A stretch of 64,000 nucleotides of DNA, from the NCBI RefSeq assembly GCF_016859285.1, contig NC_053416.1, forward strand, positions 5,289,001 to 5,353,000, read 5' to 3'. The translations under genes were made by a program, and so were the position numbers. Shown here piece by piece: positions 14,401 through 26,014 of the stretch. The notes under the pieces are model-generated. The model was not told the DNA's origin and did no database searches. It was given only the letters and a program-made list of their open reading frames with translations. Numbering within the stretch: the first letter of the stretch is position 1; every line of letters begins with the position of its first letter. The stretch comes from Xiphias gladius. Its lineage: Eukaryota > Chordata > Actinopteri > Istiophoriformes > Xiphiidae.

Positions 14401-17400
14401 CAAGAGCAGGAAACTTTTTTCAGTTAAACTCGATAAAAGTTGGGAGTCCGCGGAGTTCACAAGGATTTGCAGTGGTAACTTTTTACATGATAAGTTTCAT
14501 GTCAAAAGTGACCTCTTTGAAAAGGTCTTAAATGTCATACTGATTAATTAACAGAGTTGCAGTACAGTGAATTAAGAAATGTAGGTTAGTCTGATAAAGT
14601 TAATTATTAAAATTATCTCAATTTATTGTACACGTATAATATCACTAGTCATCCTTACACAAAACAAAAGAATAAAGATGGGGAACACAGTGCCTCATGA
14701 AAAAAAAAATTACAGGGGGAGGAGTTGAAGTTAATGTGACCTTCTTGCAACCAGAAGTCTGGTTCTGGACAAAGATTCTGATTCAGAGAAAAATAAATCT
14801 ATAGTGAACGCATCAAAGAATGCACTCATGGGCCTATACGCCTCTCTGTGTTCAGATACCGGAACAATAAGGTGACCTGTGTTACTGTTTCTCACCGTAG
14901 GACTCCCGCACTCCGATGACCAGCTGGGAGTCAAAGGCCTCTCCCAGCCTCTCAGCGTGGACGAGCTTCATGGCACTGTCTTGTAGCCTGTTTTTAATGT
15001 TGGAGAAGATGGACTCATTCCATGTGTCCAGCATCAGCTGCACAGAGAGGACAGAGACAGAGATGAGGATGATTCACAGAGTCACAGAGGGGAAAAAGGA
15101 AGAAAAAAAAAAAAAACCCAAGAAACAAAGGTTAACTCTTTGTTTGCCCACTCCTAATCCTCCTCACCTTGCGAACGATGCTGTCCTCCACGTTGGACTT
15201 CTTGTTGCTTCCTTGCTTGCCCATCAGAGTGATCTCCAGCTGGCAGAAAGGCTTGGGCAAGATGTCACACTGTGTGAAGAACTTCCTCCACTCCACTATA
15301 TAGGCCTTCAGCAACGCTGTGTCATCCTGGTGACTCAGCACCCGCTTAGAAAGAGTGAGAAACAGGACAGGGTTGATTAACACGTGCAGAATGTAACTCA
15401 CAGACTGACAGAAATTAGGCGAGAAGAATAGTTTATGATGGTGAGCATCAGAAAGCAACAGCGGTAAACGAGCAACAAAATCCGTTACTTGTTTGCCAGC
15501 ACAGTAATTGATGCTAAAAAGTTTAAAATTCATAGTTCAGGCCGGTTGATGGTCACTGTATTATATGCAGCTTAAGGGAAGGACGTGTGTTATAGTGTCA
15601 TGTTATAGCGTATCATTCAGCTCGTATAAATAACAAATGGCATTACCTTGACGCTATCTTACCCACTGCTGCTTTTATTCTGAAGATTCGACGTCCATAT
15701 TGAAATTCGTATTGTTCCCATGAAGGCACCTTGACTGAGTGCTCCTCCAAATATTTTTCCCCTCAATTTATCAATTTGCTTGCTCCATTTATCAATTCAT
15801 TCACGCAGATTTCCACATCATTTTTATTTCTACCATATGATGCCCGAGAAACTCCGTGGAAATGTTTCATACAAGCAACAAAAACACTATTTTCACCACC
15901 AATAGCAGCCTCAATAGACCAGAATGCAAAGCAACCATTTTTCCTCAGTAAAGGCTATATTACAACCAACTCATTGTTTACAAAGTACAACTACAAACTA
16001 GCTGGCCAGCTAACTATATTTACATATACCTACACGTTCCTGTTAGTAACAGCAACAACTTTGTCTTTTCTGGGAATTGTTGTGAGTTATTTAATGACAC
16101 TGAACATTTGTTTGTATAAGCACATGCTGGAGTTGCTCTGTCTAAGTGCTAAAACACATAGGATGTAAATTAAGTGGACAAATGAGGAAATGAGAGAACA
16201 CCAAGAATGTAGTTTAGACATGAAACAGATTCATTTCACAGATGCTAGGACAAAAATCCCAGGATGATTCTAGTCTTACTGCTTGTGCTTGTTTGATGAA
16301 ATCTAGGATGTCTTCTTTGAGGGCCTGGTGGATCTTGGCTGGACCTTTGTCATCCCACAGGCATACAGCATGGACGTCTCTGTGGAAACCAAGAGGAGAC
16401 ACAATGTGACCTGTCCCTGTTTTGCTGGGTATCAGTCCCAAAGCTGAAAGCAGACGCATAAGGGTAAACTTACGAGAATAGGTCAAACCACTGTTGTTTG
16501 GTGACGGACTCCTGCCGTAGGAGCTTCAGTACTATGGGACGCATCAGGTCCCATTTATCCTCAAACTGAAGGGAGCCTTTGTTCTGGAAACACGCAGGAG
16601 GAAAGCAAACTGCATGATTCAAACTCTTCATAATTTTTACAGTAGGTACGACTGGTTAATCAAAAATGTGAAATGCTGACAACACTAGAGCAAAACAGAT
16701 TTTTATCGCTCGTTACAATTCAACATTACAAACTGATATTTCTCCTGTACAAAGTTACACTTGGTCCAAACTCCTTCTAACAATCTTGGAATTTTTTGTT
16801 TACTAAAACTGTAACAAACCTTTTGGGCTATTTCCCTAAACAGTAAGTGTTACTTCAAAAAATAATCACAAAGAAACAACACAACAAAAGTAAGAGAAAC
16901 ATCATTTTGTATTGAGAATGCTTAAATATAGTAATCTTCTATGGTAGACTCTCACTGAGCAGTCTAGTGAGCTTCTGTGTACATAATTTTTATTGTGTGA
17001 CTGATTAATGTGTTTATTCCTCTTTTGGTTTAGGGCTTGATTAATCCGCCTATTAATTTCTCGATTAATCATTTGGCCTATAAAACATCAGAAAACAGTG
17101 AAAAACGGCCATCACAATTTTGTAGAGCTGACGGTGAAGTAAACAAATGTCTTGTTTTGTCCAAACAAAAGACATTTAATTTACGACAACACTGAGCAAG
17201 GAAATTCTCCAATGTGAGAAGCTGCAACTGCCAAATGTCTTTCTTTTTGACTTAAACGATTAATCAAATAGTTGCCAATAAATTTTCTGTCGAGGCATTA
17301 ACTGATTAATGAACTAATTGTTGATACTCTACTGTGGTTACTTGTCGTGATTGTACATTAGATTTAAGTAGAATTCTCCCAAGTCACCAAGGAGTGCAGT

Positions 17401-20400
17401 GCATTTGTGGTGGTAGAGCATTTTTCCAGACTATTAACTGATTGATTGGATTCTTTTTGATAAATCTGGCACACATAGACGGGAGACAAACTGAAGGGAA
17501 AATCTGAATCAGTGAGTAGAGAAATGCGGAGAAATTTAAGAAATGTAGATGTTTCCATACAGGCACAAGGGCTGTGAATGATTTCATGAGTATAATATGA
17601 CTCATATGCTGCAGCCTTCACAGTCACTAGGTCTCGACCCAACTGAACACCTATGGGAGATTTCAGGGGGGACATGTTAGACATCTCTCTCCATCATCAT
17701 CATCATCAAAACACCAAATGAAGGAATATCTTTCGGAAAAACGGTGTTCATCCCTCCCTTAGAGTTCATAGGCTTGGAGAATCGATGGCGGGATTCAGAA
17801 GCTGCTGTGTCTTACCCAGCACCTTACTCTGACACTTAACGCTGGTTTGTCCTTTCATTTGACCCCCATTTGTATAAATCACACAGCAGCCATGATTTCT
17901 GAAAAATTTTACATTTTAAAATAGCTGCAATCTAGTTGCTACTGACAACCAGCGTATGTTTTAATGGATAGACTCTGGGGTAGAGCCGAGGCTAGAAAAC
18001 CAACTGAGCAAAGCAGGCAAGTGCACAGGGGCCCTAAATTCCAGGGGGGCAACAACTATTTTCTTTAATAATGAATTCATTGGTCAGTAAATAAAATGTC
18101 AGAAAATAGTGCTTTCATCCTTATTCTCTGAAGATAACATATTCTAATTTCTTATTTTGTCTAACCAACTTTCAAAAACCCAAGGATGTTTTGTTTACTA
18201 TCATAGAAAACTGAAACACTAGCAAATAGTCACATTTGAGTTGCTGGAACCGGTGAATTCTCAAAATTATTTTGCTTAAAAAAAAAAAAAAAAAAAAAGA
18301 CTGAAACAATCAATCAGTTATAAAAATTGTTGCCAATTAATTTGCTGTCAGTTGAGTAATTGATTAATCAACTAATCATTTAAGCTTTAAGAGTACTGGT
18401 TGGTTTCTGGGTGACTGGGGAAATAATTAAGCTTCCATGCATAGTTTGGGTCATTCGGACCGAATAACAAATTTTTACCTCGGGGCCCAATTAGGCGGTT
18501 AGTTCAACCCAGGGTAGAGCTAAAACAATTAGTTAATTAAGCAGAAGACAGAAAATTAATCGGCTGCTATTTTGGAAATCTATGAATTGTTTAAGTATTT
18601 TTCAAGCAAAAATGCCAGAGTTAACCAGGTCTACCTTCACAATTGTGTTAAGTAATTGAATATCTTTGGGTATCGGACTGTTGGTTGGACAAAACAAACA
18701 GCAGTTGCCACCATGGGCTTTAGGAGATTTTGACTATTTTTTTTTAAGTTCTTATAGTGAAAAGAAATCAAACAATCCCACATAGTGTCCATCACTTTAC
18801 CTCAACACAAAAACGAATCAATTAACTAAGAAAATAATTATCAAACTAAATGATGATGTAAACAACTGTTTGCTTCAGCCCTACACTGCAATAAAAGTTA
18901 AAATAAAATTAAAAGTTGATAGTTAATTGTTAATTAAAGTAGCTTAAAGGAGTACTCCAGTGATTCAAGAGACAGAAAAGGCCAAGACTGAGACAGAATC
19001 TGAGATATCCTGAGTTTGTTAGCATAGTATGGGCCAAGCTCCAAAAAAAAAAAAAAAAAAAAGGATCCTACATTACCCATAATGTCAGCTAACCAACAGC
19101 ATCTTTTCATTCACCTGCCTGGTTAATGTGAATAGCTGTGTCCCAACTAAATACAACACATCAATTCTAAGTAGTTTTTAGAATGTAGTCTGTTTACAAA
19201 TGAAAAGTGATAAAGTACACTCAACACAGTCAGTATGCAAACTAAAACACCCTTGACTTCTGATGGGGCTCTCGATGCTAACTATTCTCTTACAATGCAA
19301 TGCACAAAGGAAATGGAGCTGCTCTTGGCTGCAAAAACATAAAACTAAACGTGAATGGTGGTAAAACAGCTGGAGGAACACCTTAGAAAAACAAAAAATA
19401 ACTTTGAATTTTTGTCATAAATTTTTATTTTAGTTGCAGTTTGATTAATGTCTGAAGGCACAACGTTCTTTGTTAAGTATAAAAGTATAAAATAAGTATA
19501 TAATGCTTAAGGATGTTTTTTTCTAGTATACTAAGAGCAAAAATTGTATATAGTACATTAAGTAAACAGTACATATTATATAGAGCTGTTTTGTATTATG
19601 GAGTGGGGACACAGCAAATGTCTTTCAAACTCCATGTGTGTAATTTGTAACACGGGCTCTCTATTATGATTTTGTAGTTTCCTGACCAAAGCTAAGATCA
19701 TCTTTTTGACATCATCCTTTTTCAGACATGACAAAGCTCCCCTCCAGATCCACAGGAGAATACATTATGCAACTATTTTCAAAGGCTGACTGGTACCACC
19801 ATGACTTTTATCTGCAATTTAGTGGAGTTCCCGTTTTAATGTGCTGGATATTTGCTGAATTTCAGGGTTTAGGGTATGGACAAAAGTCAGCAGGCTGTGG
19901 TGTAAGTACACATGACAGGTCTAAACCAGGGGTCAACAATTAAGTACAACCGTGGGCCATGGAGTATTTTATTTTTTTAAGGAATAAAAATTATTTATAA
20001 CACTTGTTGTTTTAGGGTTGTATCCGAGGGCATATGTCATTTTCCCATGCGCTCAGAGTGCTAGGAGAGTTACAGCAGCTTATGTTAAAGTAAAACTGGT
20101 TTGGCAAAAAAAAAAAAAAAAAATACTATACTATACTAATATATTTCACAACTGTCTGCTTGTGTTGCAAAACTTGAAACGATAATTGATGGTAATCCAC
20201 TCTCAGTAAACAGTGACCTGCTTCATTTACGGTTGGATGAAAATAATATTGTTATTGTTAACATTTTTTGTTGTTTTCTTAAAAATCAACATTCCATGTG
20301 TATTATACTGCTAGTGTTTGAGATGCAAATCATTGCTCATATTTGTTGTTACAATGTCATGTTTATTGGGATTTACACGAGCCTTCGATTTACATTGGTT

Positions 20401-21400
20401 CCCTGCAGTAGATTTCTGAAAAAAAATAAGCAAACGTTTCGGTGCAAAACATGAAAAGGAAAAGGGAAAGGGACTAAATATTTTAGCTAAAACGGGGCTG
20501 AACTGCTAGATCATGTTCTACCAGATGTGAACATTAACCAGAAGGAACATGAAAGTGACTGGAAGTGTGTGTGAAAGTGTGCCAATGTTCTCGTGTTGAT
20601 ACAATGTGAGAGACAACAGAGCCGAGGCGGGGATAGCTGATAGGCACGCTTACATGCATGTTAAGGCATTGCCGTGTGTCCAGCATGTACATTTGTTATT
20701 TTTCCCTTGCAAAAGACTCGTGTTTTGACTGCGGTGACATCTTCTATAACCGGTACACAGCTGTAGTGTGTGACTCCTGGCTGATGTGTCACCACTCCTG
20801 TGCCTCGGCTTGACTATTTGAATTATTACTGAATTGGGGACAGTGCCATGGGTTCCTGTAAAGCCGAGCTTGGCTAGCGAGATAGCAGCAGAGGATTACG
20901 GTTCACTCAATGCAGAGGAACTCCTCCGACAGTTGGCTTTGGCAGCCTTTAGCATGTCTGTCAAGAGGCTGGCCAGCTACAGCCCCCTGAGCCACTGACT
21001 GACTGATGATATGAGTTTTGTAGCTAGCGCATACACAGACTAGAGTTATATTTTAGCGCAGGCTGAGCTGACGATATGCCTCCCACCCGTTATCGGTCCC
21101 GTTGTCTCTCCGTCTCCCCCGTGTCTGCCTCTTTCCTTCACATTTAGCTGTGTTGTAGCTATTCTATTTAGCTAAAAATCACTGATATGCACTTAGCTAA
21201 TGTTAGCCAGATATAACTTAACTGCTCTCTGCTGAAGTCAACGCTGACAGCGCAGCCGCGCACAGGTGCTGCGCGCTGTTCGTTAAGGTCAGAGCTAAAC
21301 GCCGACATTGCAATGCACAAGTGACAAGCGCTCCGGCGAGCGTTAAAACACATAATTGAATTGAAGTGGGTCCTACCTTTAGCAAATTAGACGTCGCCAT
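1064..21400 (-). CDS. cul5: Cullin-5, complete 19-exon coding region (780 aa)
   Basis: Scaffold of CRL5 E3 ubiquitin ligases: the N-terminal cullin repeats bind Elongin C/SOCS-box adaptors and the C-terminus binds RBX2. Coding exons in transcript order: 21377-21400, 16474-16583, 16280-16379, 15168-15344, 14896-15037, 13166-13311, 11329-11409, 10795-10888, 8864-8994, 7748-7855, 7579-7643, 7349-7481, 6317-6448, 5996-6119, 4986-5161, 3531-3692, 3236-3354, 1500-1623, 1064-1258. Every junction is GT-AG and phases agree; the sum is 2343 nt, 780 codons plus stop, equal to human CUL5 as I remember it. Cullin repeats cover about residues 1-380, the cullin homology domain about 400-640, and the winged-helix/neddylation domain about 710-780. 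It begins MATSNLLK and ends FIYMA like other vertebrate CUL5. No internal stop or frameshift is seen. Fish can carry two cul5 paralogues; I cannot say which this is. Confidence 0.97.
1725..2263 (+). mobile_element. Internally deleted Tc1/mariner element in cul5 intron 18
   Basis: Between degenerate inverted ends (ACAGTACTG at 1725 and a decayed complement at about 2234-2263) lies the C-terminal third of a Tc1 transposase: ILQQDNEPKH, WPPQSPDLNIMESV, then MKRQKTLR and RRTGAVLKAKG. A TGA at 1950-1952 replaces the usual Trp after ESV. The N-terminal helix-turn-helix part and the first catalytic aspartate are missing. A full Tc1 element is about 1.3-1.6 kb, so this copy is dead. Confidence 0.85.
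4345..4640 (-). repeat. Dispersed repeat family B, copy in cul5 intron 15
   Basis: Shares with 52770-53165 the ordered blocks TTTAGCTGCTAAAT, TCCACTG..TTCACCAGCT, TGTCTGCTGTTTG and GTGGGTTTATCAGA. Non-coding; the open frames over it are incidental. Confidence 0.6.
5440..5660 (-). repeat. AT-rich dispersed repeat family A, cul5 intron 14
   Basis: Contains GATATTCAGTTCACAGTGAT, GAAAATCTTCATATTAGAGAAG, GACTTAAACAATTAATCGG and AATTAATTGTCTG in the order seen at 17030-17320. A common fish repeat pattern with clustered ATTAAT motifs. Confidence 0.5.
6860..7240 (+). mobile_element. LINE (L2/Maui-like) reverse-transcriptase fragment in a cul5 intron
   Basis: A plus-strand frame reads ANLSEFNSYKTEIL and, 50 residues on, KTKPCVKNLGVI, the fish L2/Maui/Rex-type motif series that follows the catalytic fingers of reverse transcriptase (usually LNxxKTE ... 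VxNLGV). The rest of the element is absent. It lies in the intron between the exons at 6317-6448 and 7349-7481, antisense to cul5. Confidence 0.65.
8361..8434. repeat. (TA)n followed by (GA)n microsatellite
   Basis: About 26 TA units (8361-8412) run directly into about 8 GA units (to about 8434), within the cul5 intron between exons 9 and 10. Confidence 0.9.
10088..10560 (+). repeat. Diverged duplicate, copy 1 (cul5 intron 8)
   Basis: Matches 12188-12440 in order: TTCTCAGGCAAGTTCTGGAG, a GGCCATCTGAGATAATAATG block, TTTCACCTCATGC and CCTCTCCCTCCGTGCCCCTC. Probably an unnamed dispersed repeat rather than a local tandem event, since exon 7 of cul5 lies between the copies without being duplicated. 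Confidence 0.5.
12188..12440 (+). repeat. Diverged duplicate, copy 2 (cul5 intron 6)
   Basis: Same orientation as 10088-10560: TTCTCAGCCAAGTTCTGAAG, GGACATCTGTGATAATGATA, TTTCACCTCACGCGG and GTCTCTCCCTCCGCCCCTCC. It lacks about 200 bp found between the last two blocks in copy 1. Confidence 0.5.
17030..17320 (-). repeat. AT-rich dispersed repeat family A, cul5 intron 1
   Basis: Flanked by GATTAATC-rich ends with an internal block of CATCAGAAAACAGTG, ATTCTCCAATGTGAGAAGCTG and GACTTAAACGATTAATCAAA, shared with 5440-5660. Confidence 0.5.
18045..18895. repeat. Two adjacent AT-rich family A copies, cul5 intron 1
   Basis: About 18045-18390 and 18520-18895, apparently in opposite orientations, both with GATTAATCAACTAA-type ends. 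The second shares GAATATCTTTGGGTATCGGA-like sequence with 29650-29920. A 20-nt A-run lies at about 18279-18298. Confidence 0.45.
19020..19130. repeat. Dispersed repeat family D copy in cul5 intron 1
   Basis: Short copy with a 20-nt A homopolymer replacing the short A-run of the other copies, then GGATCCTACATTACCCATAA and CCAACAGCATC. Confidence 0.5.
21377..21400 (-). CDS. cul5: cul5 first coding exon
   Basis: A 24-nt coding exon, MATSNLLK, followed by a GTAGGA donor. It is followed by the 4.8-kb intron 1, the longest in the gene. The start is fixed by the conserved N-terminus and by in-phase joining to exon 2, which begins NKGSLQFEDKW. Confidence 0.93.
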
Positions 21401-21427
21401 GTTCCCTCAACTTATCCTCTCGTAAAA

Positions 21428-21437
21428 TCTCGCGAGA
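21428..21437. promoter_or_regulatory. TCTCGCGAGA palindrome in the cul5 promoter
   Basis: A perfect 10-bp palindrome 28 bp upstream of the cul5 ATG. This motif is a known CpG-island promoter element bound by BANP in vertebrates and is common at housekeeping genes. Its position just upstream of the start suggests it sets cul5 transcription initiation, which is an inference. Confidence 0.6.
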
Positions 21438-21829
21438 ACTACACGACGGGCGAAGATGAACCTTACCAAATCGCTGACTCCTTCTGAAGGGATTTCGGTT
21501 TATTATAAACAAAAAGTCATCATGAAGATATAATAGAAGCACTTAACGCAAAACAGTTGTATTATTTCACATCTATTCTCCTTTCCTTTATGTCCCTTTT
21601 CTCAATCAAGTTGTAGCCCTCAGTCTTTCTTTTCTGCGCTTGGTATTTTCATCTTGAAAGAATTGACTCAATATTTGTGACTGAATAAGTAAAGATACTC
21701 ATGGACACAGAGATGACATTTTCTACAGACAATAAATGTTTTACAATAAAAAAGGAAAAAAAACGTACAGAAGACACAAATCATGAACAGACAACATAAA
21801 CAATCGATAAAAACAACAACCAAATAAAA

Positions 21830-22480
21830 GAAATTACTGTACTTCTCTCTATTTCTACAAATTCAAAATAATGTTCTCCATCTTTTTTCATATAGTTGTA
21901 ATTTCCCTATTAACTTCAAAGTATTTAATTCCGTCGTTTAACTTTTCCATATCATACCTTTCAGGCTTGTATAACTAGACATGATTTTTAAAAAACCATA
22001 ATTTAGTTTTAAGTTTCAATGTAGTCATCCTCATGATTTTCAGTAAAGAAATGTAGTTTCTGTTGGCATTGTGCCAAATAATTCATATTTCTAAACCAAA
22101 AACAAAAGGCTGTTTAATCATTTTTTCACTTTCTTTAATTATCTTCTCCCAGAATGTCTTCAGGATTGGGCAAAACCAAAAGATGTGACTGATGAAGTGT
22201 GAGTTTCAATACAGTCGCTCCAAAACTCTGAGGATACTGTTAAGTTATGTTTTATTTGTTGAATTAGTGTGATACAATAGTGCATCTGTATCTTCCACGA
22301 TTCGCTCCAGAAGTTGGATGCAGTTGTTAAAGGCTATGTGTTGTTCTGCACTTCTTCTCCTGTCACTGATCAGTCAGACTTATTAAATTTTCCTCCCATC
22401 TTATCTGTACTTGTACATTTTCATATTGCGCTGGTTCTAGATTTAATACGTATTTTTAGTTTGATATTAAATTTGTTTTA
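21830..22480 (-). mobile_element. Decayed L1-like LINE ORF2 C-terminal remnant
   Basis: On the minus strand one frame reads SHIFWFCPILKTFWEKIIKE, then KQPFVFGLEI, WHNANRNYISLLK, and KPERYDMEKLND, the pattern of the C-terminal tail of L1/Swimmer-type ORF2. Several stops and at least one frame change break it. It is the only coding-like relic in the cul5-slc35f2 intergenic interval. Confidence 0.6.
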
Positions 22481-23094
22481 ATTCCGAATTTTTACAGAAG
22501 TATTTAATAAGCGTGATGCTCTTGCTTTCAGACCTGGAGCAAAGTAGCATATTTTTTTTTAGATTAATTTTGATAAGATGAAAAAATATATATTTTTGCC
22601 AAGCAGGATTCCACAACATGGGATGCTGTACGTGAAGGCCAACCTTTTGACACTGTTGAGAGTGTCAACTATATTGGTACAGTTCTGGCCTGTCAAATAA
22701 GGAACTGAAACTACATTTTCTTTGGAGACTTTCAAGTGCAGCTTTCAAGTGAGTTGGTCAGTCTTAAAAATATTTTACTAAGCATTTCTATTTGCATTTC
22801 TAACATGCACTGTGTTTTATACATCATCTTTGTTTTTTTGTTTGTTTGTGTATGTTTCAGTGATTTTTTTGTTACCATATATGTTCTATATGTTTCATAT
22901 TCTTGGGCTGCTTTATTTTTTGGTGAGCTGACAATTCCTCAGTTAACTTCTATTCTATTCTTTTCGAAACCTCCCCAAATCCCAAGAAAAACTACCAAGA
23001 ACATGACTTCACTGTCCTGAATGTTAGCTACGCCAATTGAAATGTCTTAGTTAAAATGTGGTATTGTATTAGAGGAAAAGAGCCAAAGTGTCTG

Positions 23095-23335
23095 GTTCCT
23101 AGTGGTTGCTAAGGCATTTCAAGTGGTTGCACGATGGTTGCTATGGTGTCTGGGTCAGTTGCTCGGTCAGTAACAAGTGGCTTCTATGACGTTTCTAAGC
23201 GGTTGCTAGGCGATTGCTATGGTGTTCTTGTTGCTAAATTAGGAAGAGTTGGTTGCTATGGCGCTTCCAAGCTTTGGCTGGGCGGTTGCTAGGGCGCTCT
23301 GAGTGGTCACTAGGGTTGTTGCTGTGGGCGCCTTT
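23095..23335 (+). repeat. Degenerate GGTTGCTA(A/T/G)GG array
   Basis: At least eight units of GTTGCTAxGG or a near variant fall in 240 bp (for example at 23104, 23136, 23201, 23213, 23251, 23284). Each unit equals an X-box half-site (GTTGCYA) of the kind bound by RFX factors. Fish minisatellites with this unit exist, so origin as a decayed minisatellite is the simplest reading. Confidence 0.65.
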
Positions 23336-23939
23336 GAAATACTGATAATACAACATGAAGTGCTACTAATACTGTTGCTCTGCACTACTGCTATTGGGTC
23401 TGTGCAGTAGCACTAGTGGTGGTAACGACTAATGGGCTATTACTACATTTAGTACTACTATAGCTATTTTAACTCTTTACCTCATAGTCTATCTTTGAAT
23501 GACCTTTTAGTTCACTTTCAAGTACCAGGCAAATTATACCTCATATAGCACACTGGGAGTAAAACTGGAGGTAAGAAAACAATATTTGTACAGCTTCAAG
23601 GACAGTTATTCTTTCATACAATCAGTATGATGTTTGTTGTCATTCCTTCTCTGTCAGACAGACGCGGTCAAATGCTTTCTCAGACAAACAAAAGGGATTT
23701 TAACTTTCATATAAGGATAACAAGTGAAGTTTTGGTAAACAGTGGTGGTTTCATGTCAGACAAGAAAACTCACGAAGGTCGAAATATGGAAGTGAAAAAG
23801 GTTTGGAGAATTGAAAAGCTACTTGATGATTCAATAAAGGTTTCGAGACCTTTTTGCTGATGATGAGACAACAACTTTTTTTAACTGATAAATTCTCATC
23901 ATTAAACCCGTAATTCATTATTAAACCCTACTTTTAACC

Positions 23940-24440
23940 AGTGGTGAAAGAAGGATTTTACTGACTGCTTTACCTATGTACTAGCAATATCACAATTTAA
24001 AAGTATTCTATGAGAAGTATAAGTCCTGCATTCAAAATTTTACTTGAGTAAAAGTATTAGCAGCAAGATATACTTATATATATATACTTATACCATTATG
24101 CTGAATAGTCCATTTCAGAGGTTTATAATTATATCATTGGATTATTATTACAGATGCATTAACATGAAAGTAGCATTTTAATGTTGGAGCTGGTTGAGCC
24201 ATAGCAAATTTTAACTGTGTCAATAAGTGTTAGGCTTTTTCATCTATAGCAACACGTCACATCTTTTAAGATGATGACATTTTTTGTTTGAAAAATGGTT
24301 ATCTGTAAAGCAGTGTTGAGGGAAGTGTTCAGATTCTTTACTAAAGTAAAAAATACTAATACCACACTGTAGAAATACTGTTACAAGTAAAGTCCTTCTT
24401 AGAAAGTGTTACTGAAGTAAAAAGGTGTAAGTTTAATCAA
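23940..24440 (-). repeat. Dispersed repeat family C (TTTCCACCACTG type), two ends
   Basis: Both about 23940-24180 and 24310-24440 read, on the minus strand, towards a CTT..CACCACTG/CAACACTG terminus, with ACTTTTACTCAAGTAAAA and AGGACTTATACTT blocks. Typical of a very common fish repeat; the two partial copies lie side by side. Confidence 0.5.
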
Positions 24441-25015
24441 ATGACCCTGTCTAAAGAGCTGATTGTTTCTTAAAGGTAAACAAGAAAGTATACGGTTTGG
24501 CTGCACTAAAATTTTGGAAAAACAATTTTGAGTCATTTGTTTCCAGCTTCTTAAATGTGAGGAGTTGCTGCTTTTCCCTTGTGATTTTTATGAATAGTTT
24601 TATTAAACAAGTGGCAGGAGGGTGTCACTCTGGGCTCTGGGTAACTGTGATGTGCATTTATCACTTTTTTCTTATGTTTTACAAACCAAACAATTTATCT
24701 GTTAATCGAGAAAATAATAAGCTGAATAATAAGCTGACTCATCCGCAATCAAAATAATCATTAGTTGCAGCCATTAAAAATTAGCTCCACCTCAACCCAG
24801 CAGTAAAATGCTGCTTACACATGAATACATGAGTACTAATAATCTAATGATACATAATCATATAACAGTCACAAGTTTTTTTTTTGGACATTGAGTACTT
24901 GTACCTTTGATACTTTAAGCATTGATGGATTATGGTAAAATGGGGCCCTGGGCACAGTCAGGTAAAACTCCTTTCTATACGTACCTCAGATTGAAAGAGA
25001 CACAAAACAGCTACA

Positions 25016-25640
25016 AACAAGACTAGGTTAAAAACCCGGTATGTGGCTGGACCGCCCTTTATCTGTTTGTTTCTCTCCCACTCTCTGTTCTCACACATAC
25101 AGTCATTTAATACAGCTGAATTCCCAATAAAGCTGTTTTCTCATTTCACTGTTTTCTCTTTCTGTTGTCAGACAACTGAGCAAGTATGAAATAGTGAATG
25201 AAACGCCACCTATTAAGACGACATGTTGATCAGCAGTCACTTCCAAGCCATTTCCAAGCTGCTGCACTGCACTGCTAAAAACCTGATTTTATAAACGTCG
25301 TCTGACAAAATCCCCACACACGTAAGTTAAAGACAACAGCTGTGATGTGATTTCAGCTATATTTACTTGTAAAATGATCACTCGGAAAGAAAGTTAAAAG
25401 CTCATTCACCTCTGTGTCAGCTACCTTGGGGTCACGCGAATGAGATGCATAGAAAGGTGTGCCTGCACCCAACCTCGCACTCGTGGGGCAATACTACTGT
25501 CTTCTGTGGAAAGTAGCCAAGGTTTGTCCAAAAAGTCGCTAGATTTGTCTGTATGTGCTCTTTTCAAATAAAGTCGCTAAAGGGGTGTGAAAAGTGGGTA
25601 AATATAGCGACAAAGGCGGTAAGTTGGCAACACTGCCTGT
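25016..25640 (+). repeat. 0.6-kb dispersed repeat, family E copy 1 (upstream of slc35f2)
   Basis: Alignable by eye over about 610 bp with 33671-34285, same orientation: the blocks ACCCGGTATGTGGCTGGACC, GCCATTTCCAAGCTGCTG, AGTTAAAGACAACAGCTGTG and GGTTTGTCCAAAAAGTCGCTA occur in the same order and spacing. It ends GTTGGCAACACTG. No coding potential; probably a non-autonomous transposable element. Confidence 0.75.
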
Positions 25641-26014
25641 AAACGACCCCCTGATGTTGCAATAGAAACTGTTGGTGCCAGTTCATTTTGAAAGAGCAAC
25701 GGCCAATGGTGTAACTTCAGCACTAGGTTGCGCAGCATTCGGCATTTTTGCTGACCAATGGTGTAACTTTATCTCTCCGTCAGTTAATCAGTCAGTCACG
25801 GACATTCGCATTTATGGGGGTTGGACCCGCTTTTGTGGTCCAGCCAACAACGTTGTTTTGCATCTGTTCGTAATTGTTTTGTTTCTCTTTTCGGTAGCTT
25901 TGTGTCTCTGCGGTCATTTTGCATCTCTTGCATCGTTCTGTGATTTTCCTTTCATACTTTTAAGTATGCAACATTTTTCAAGTAGGAATTTGGTTGTAGC
26001 AGAGTGTTTTTAAA

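Larger units (their letters stand above)
16584..21376 (-). other. cul5: cul5 intron 1: repeats, no recognised gene
   Basis: Contains family A copies (17030-17320, 18045-18895), a family D copy (19020-19130), A-runs near 18280, 19045 and 20107, and a gene-free part from 19130 to 21376. In that last part I see only short chance frames and no splice-consistent exon. Confidence 0.6.
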
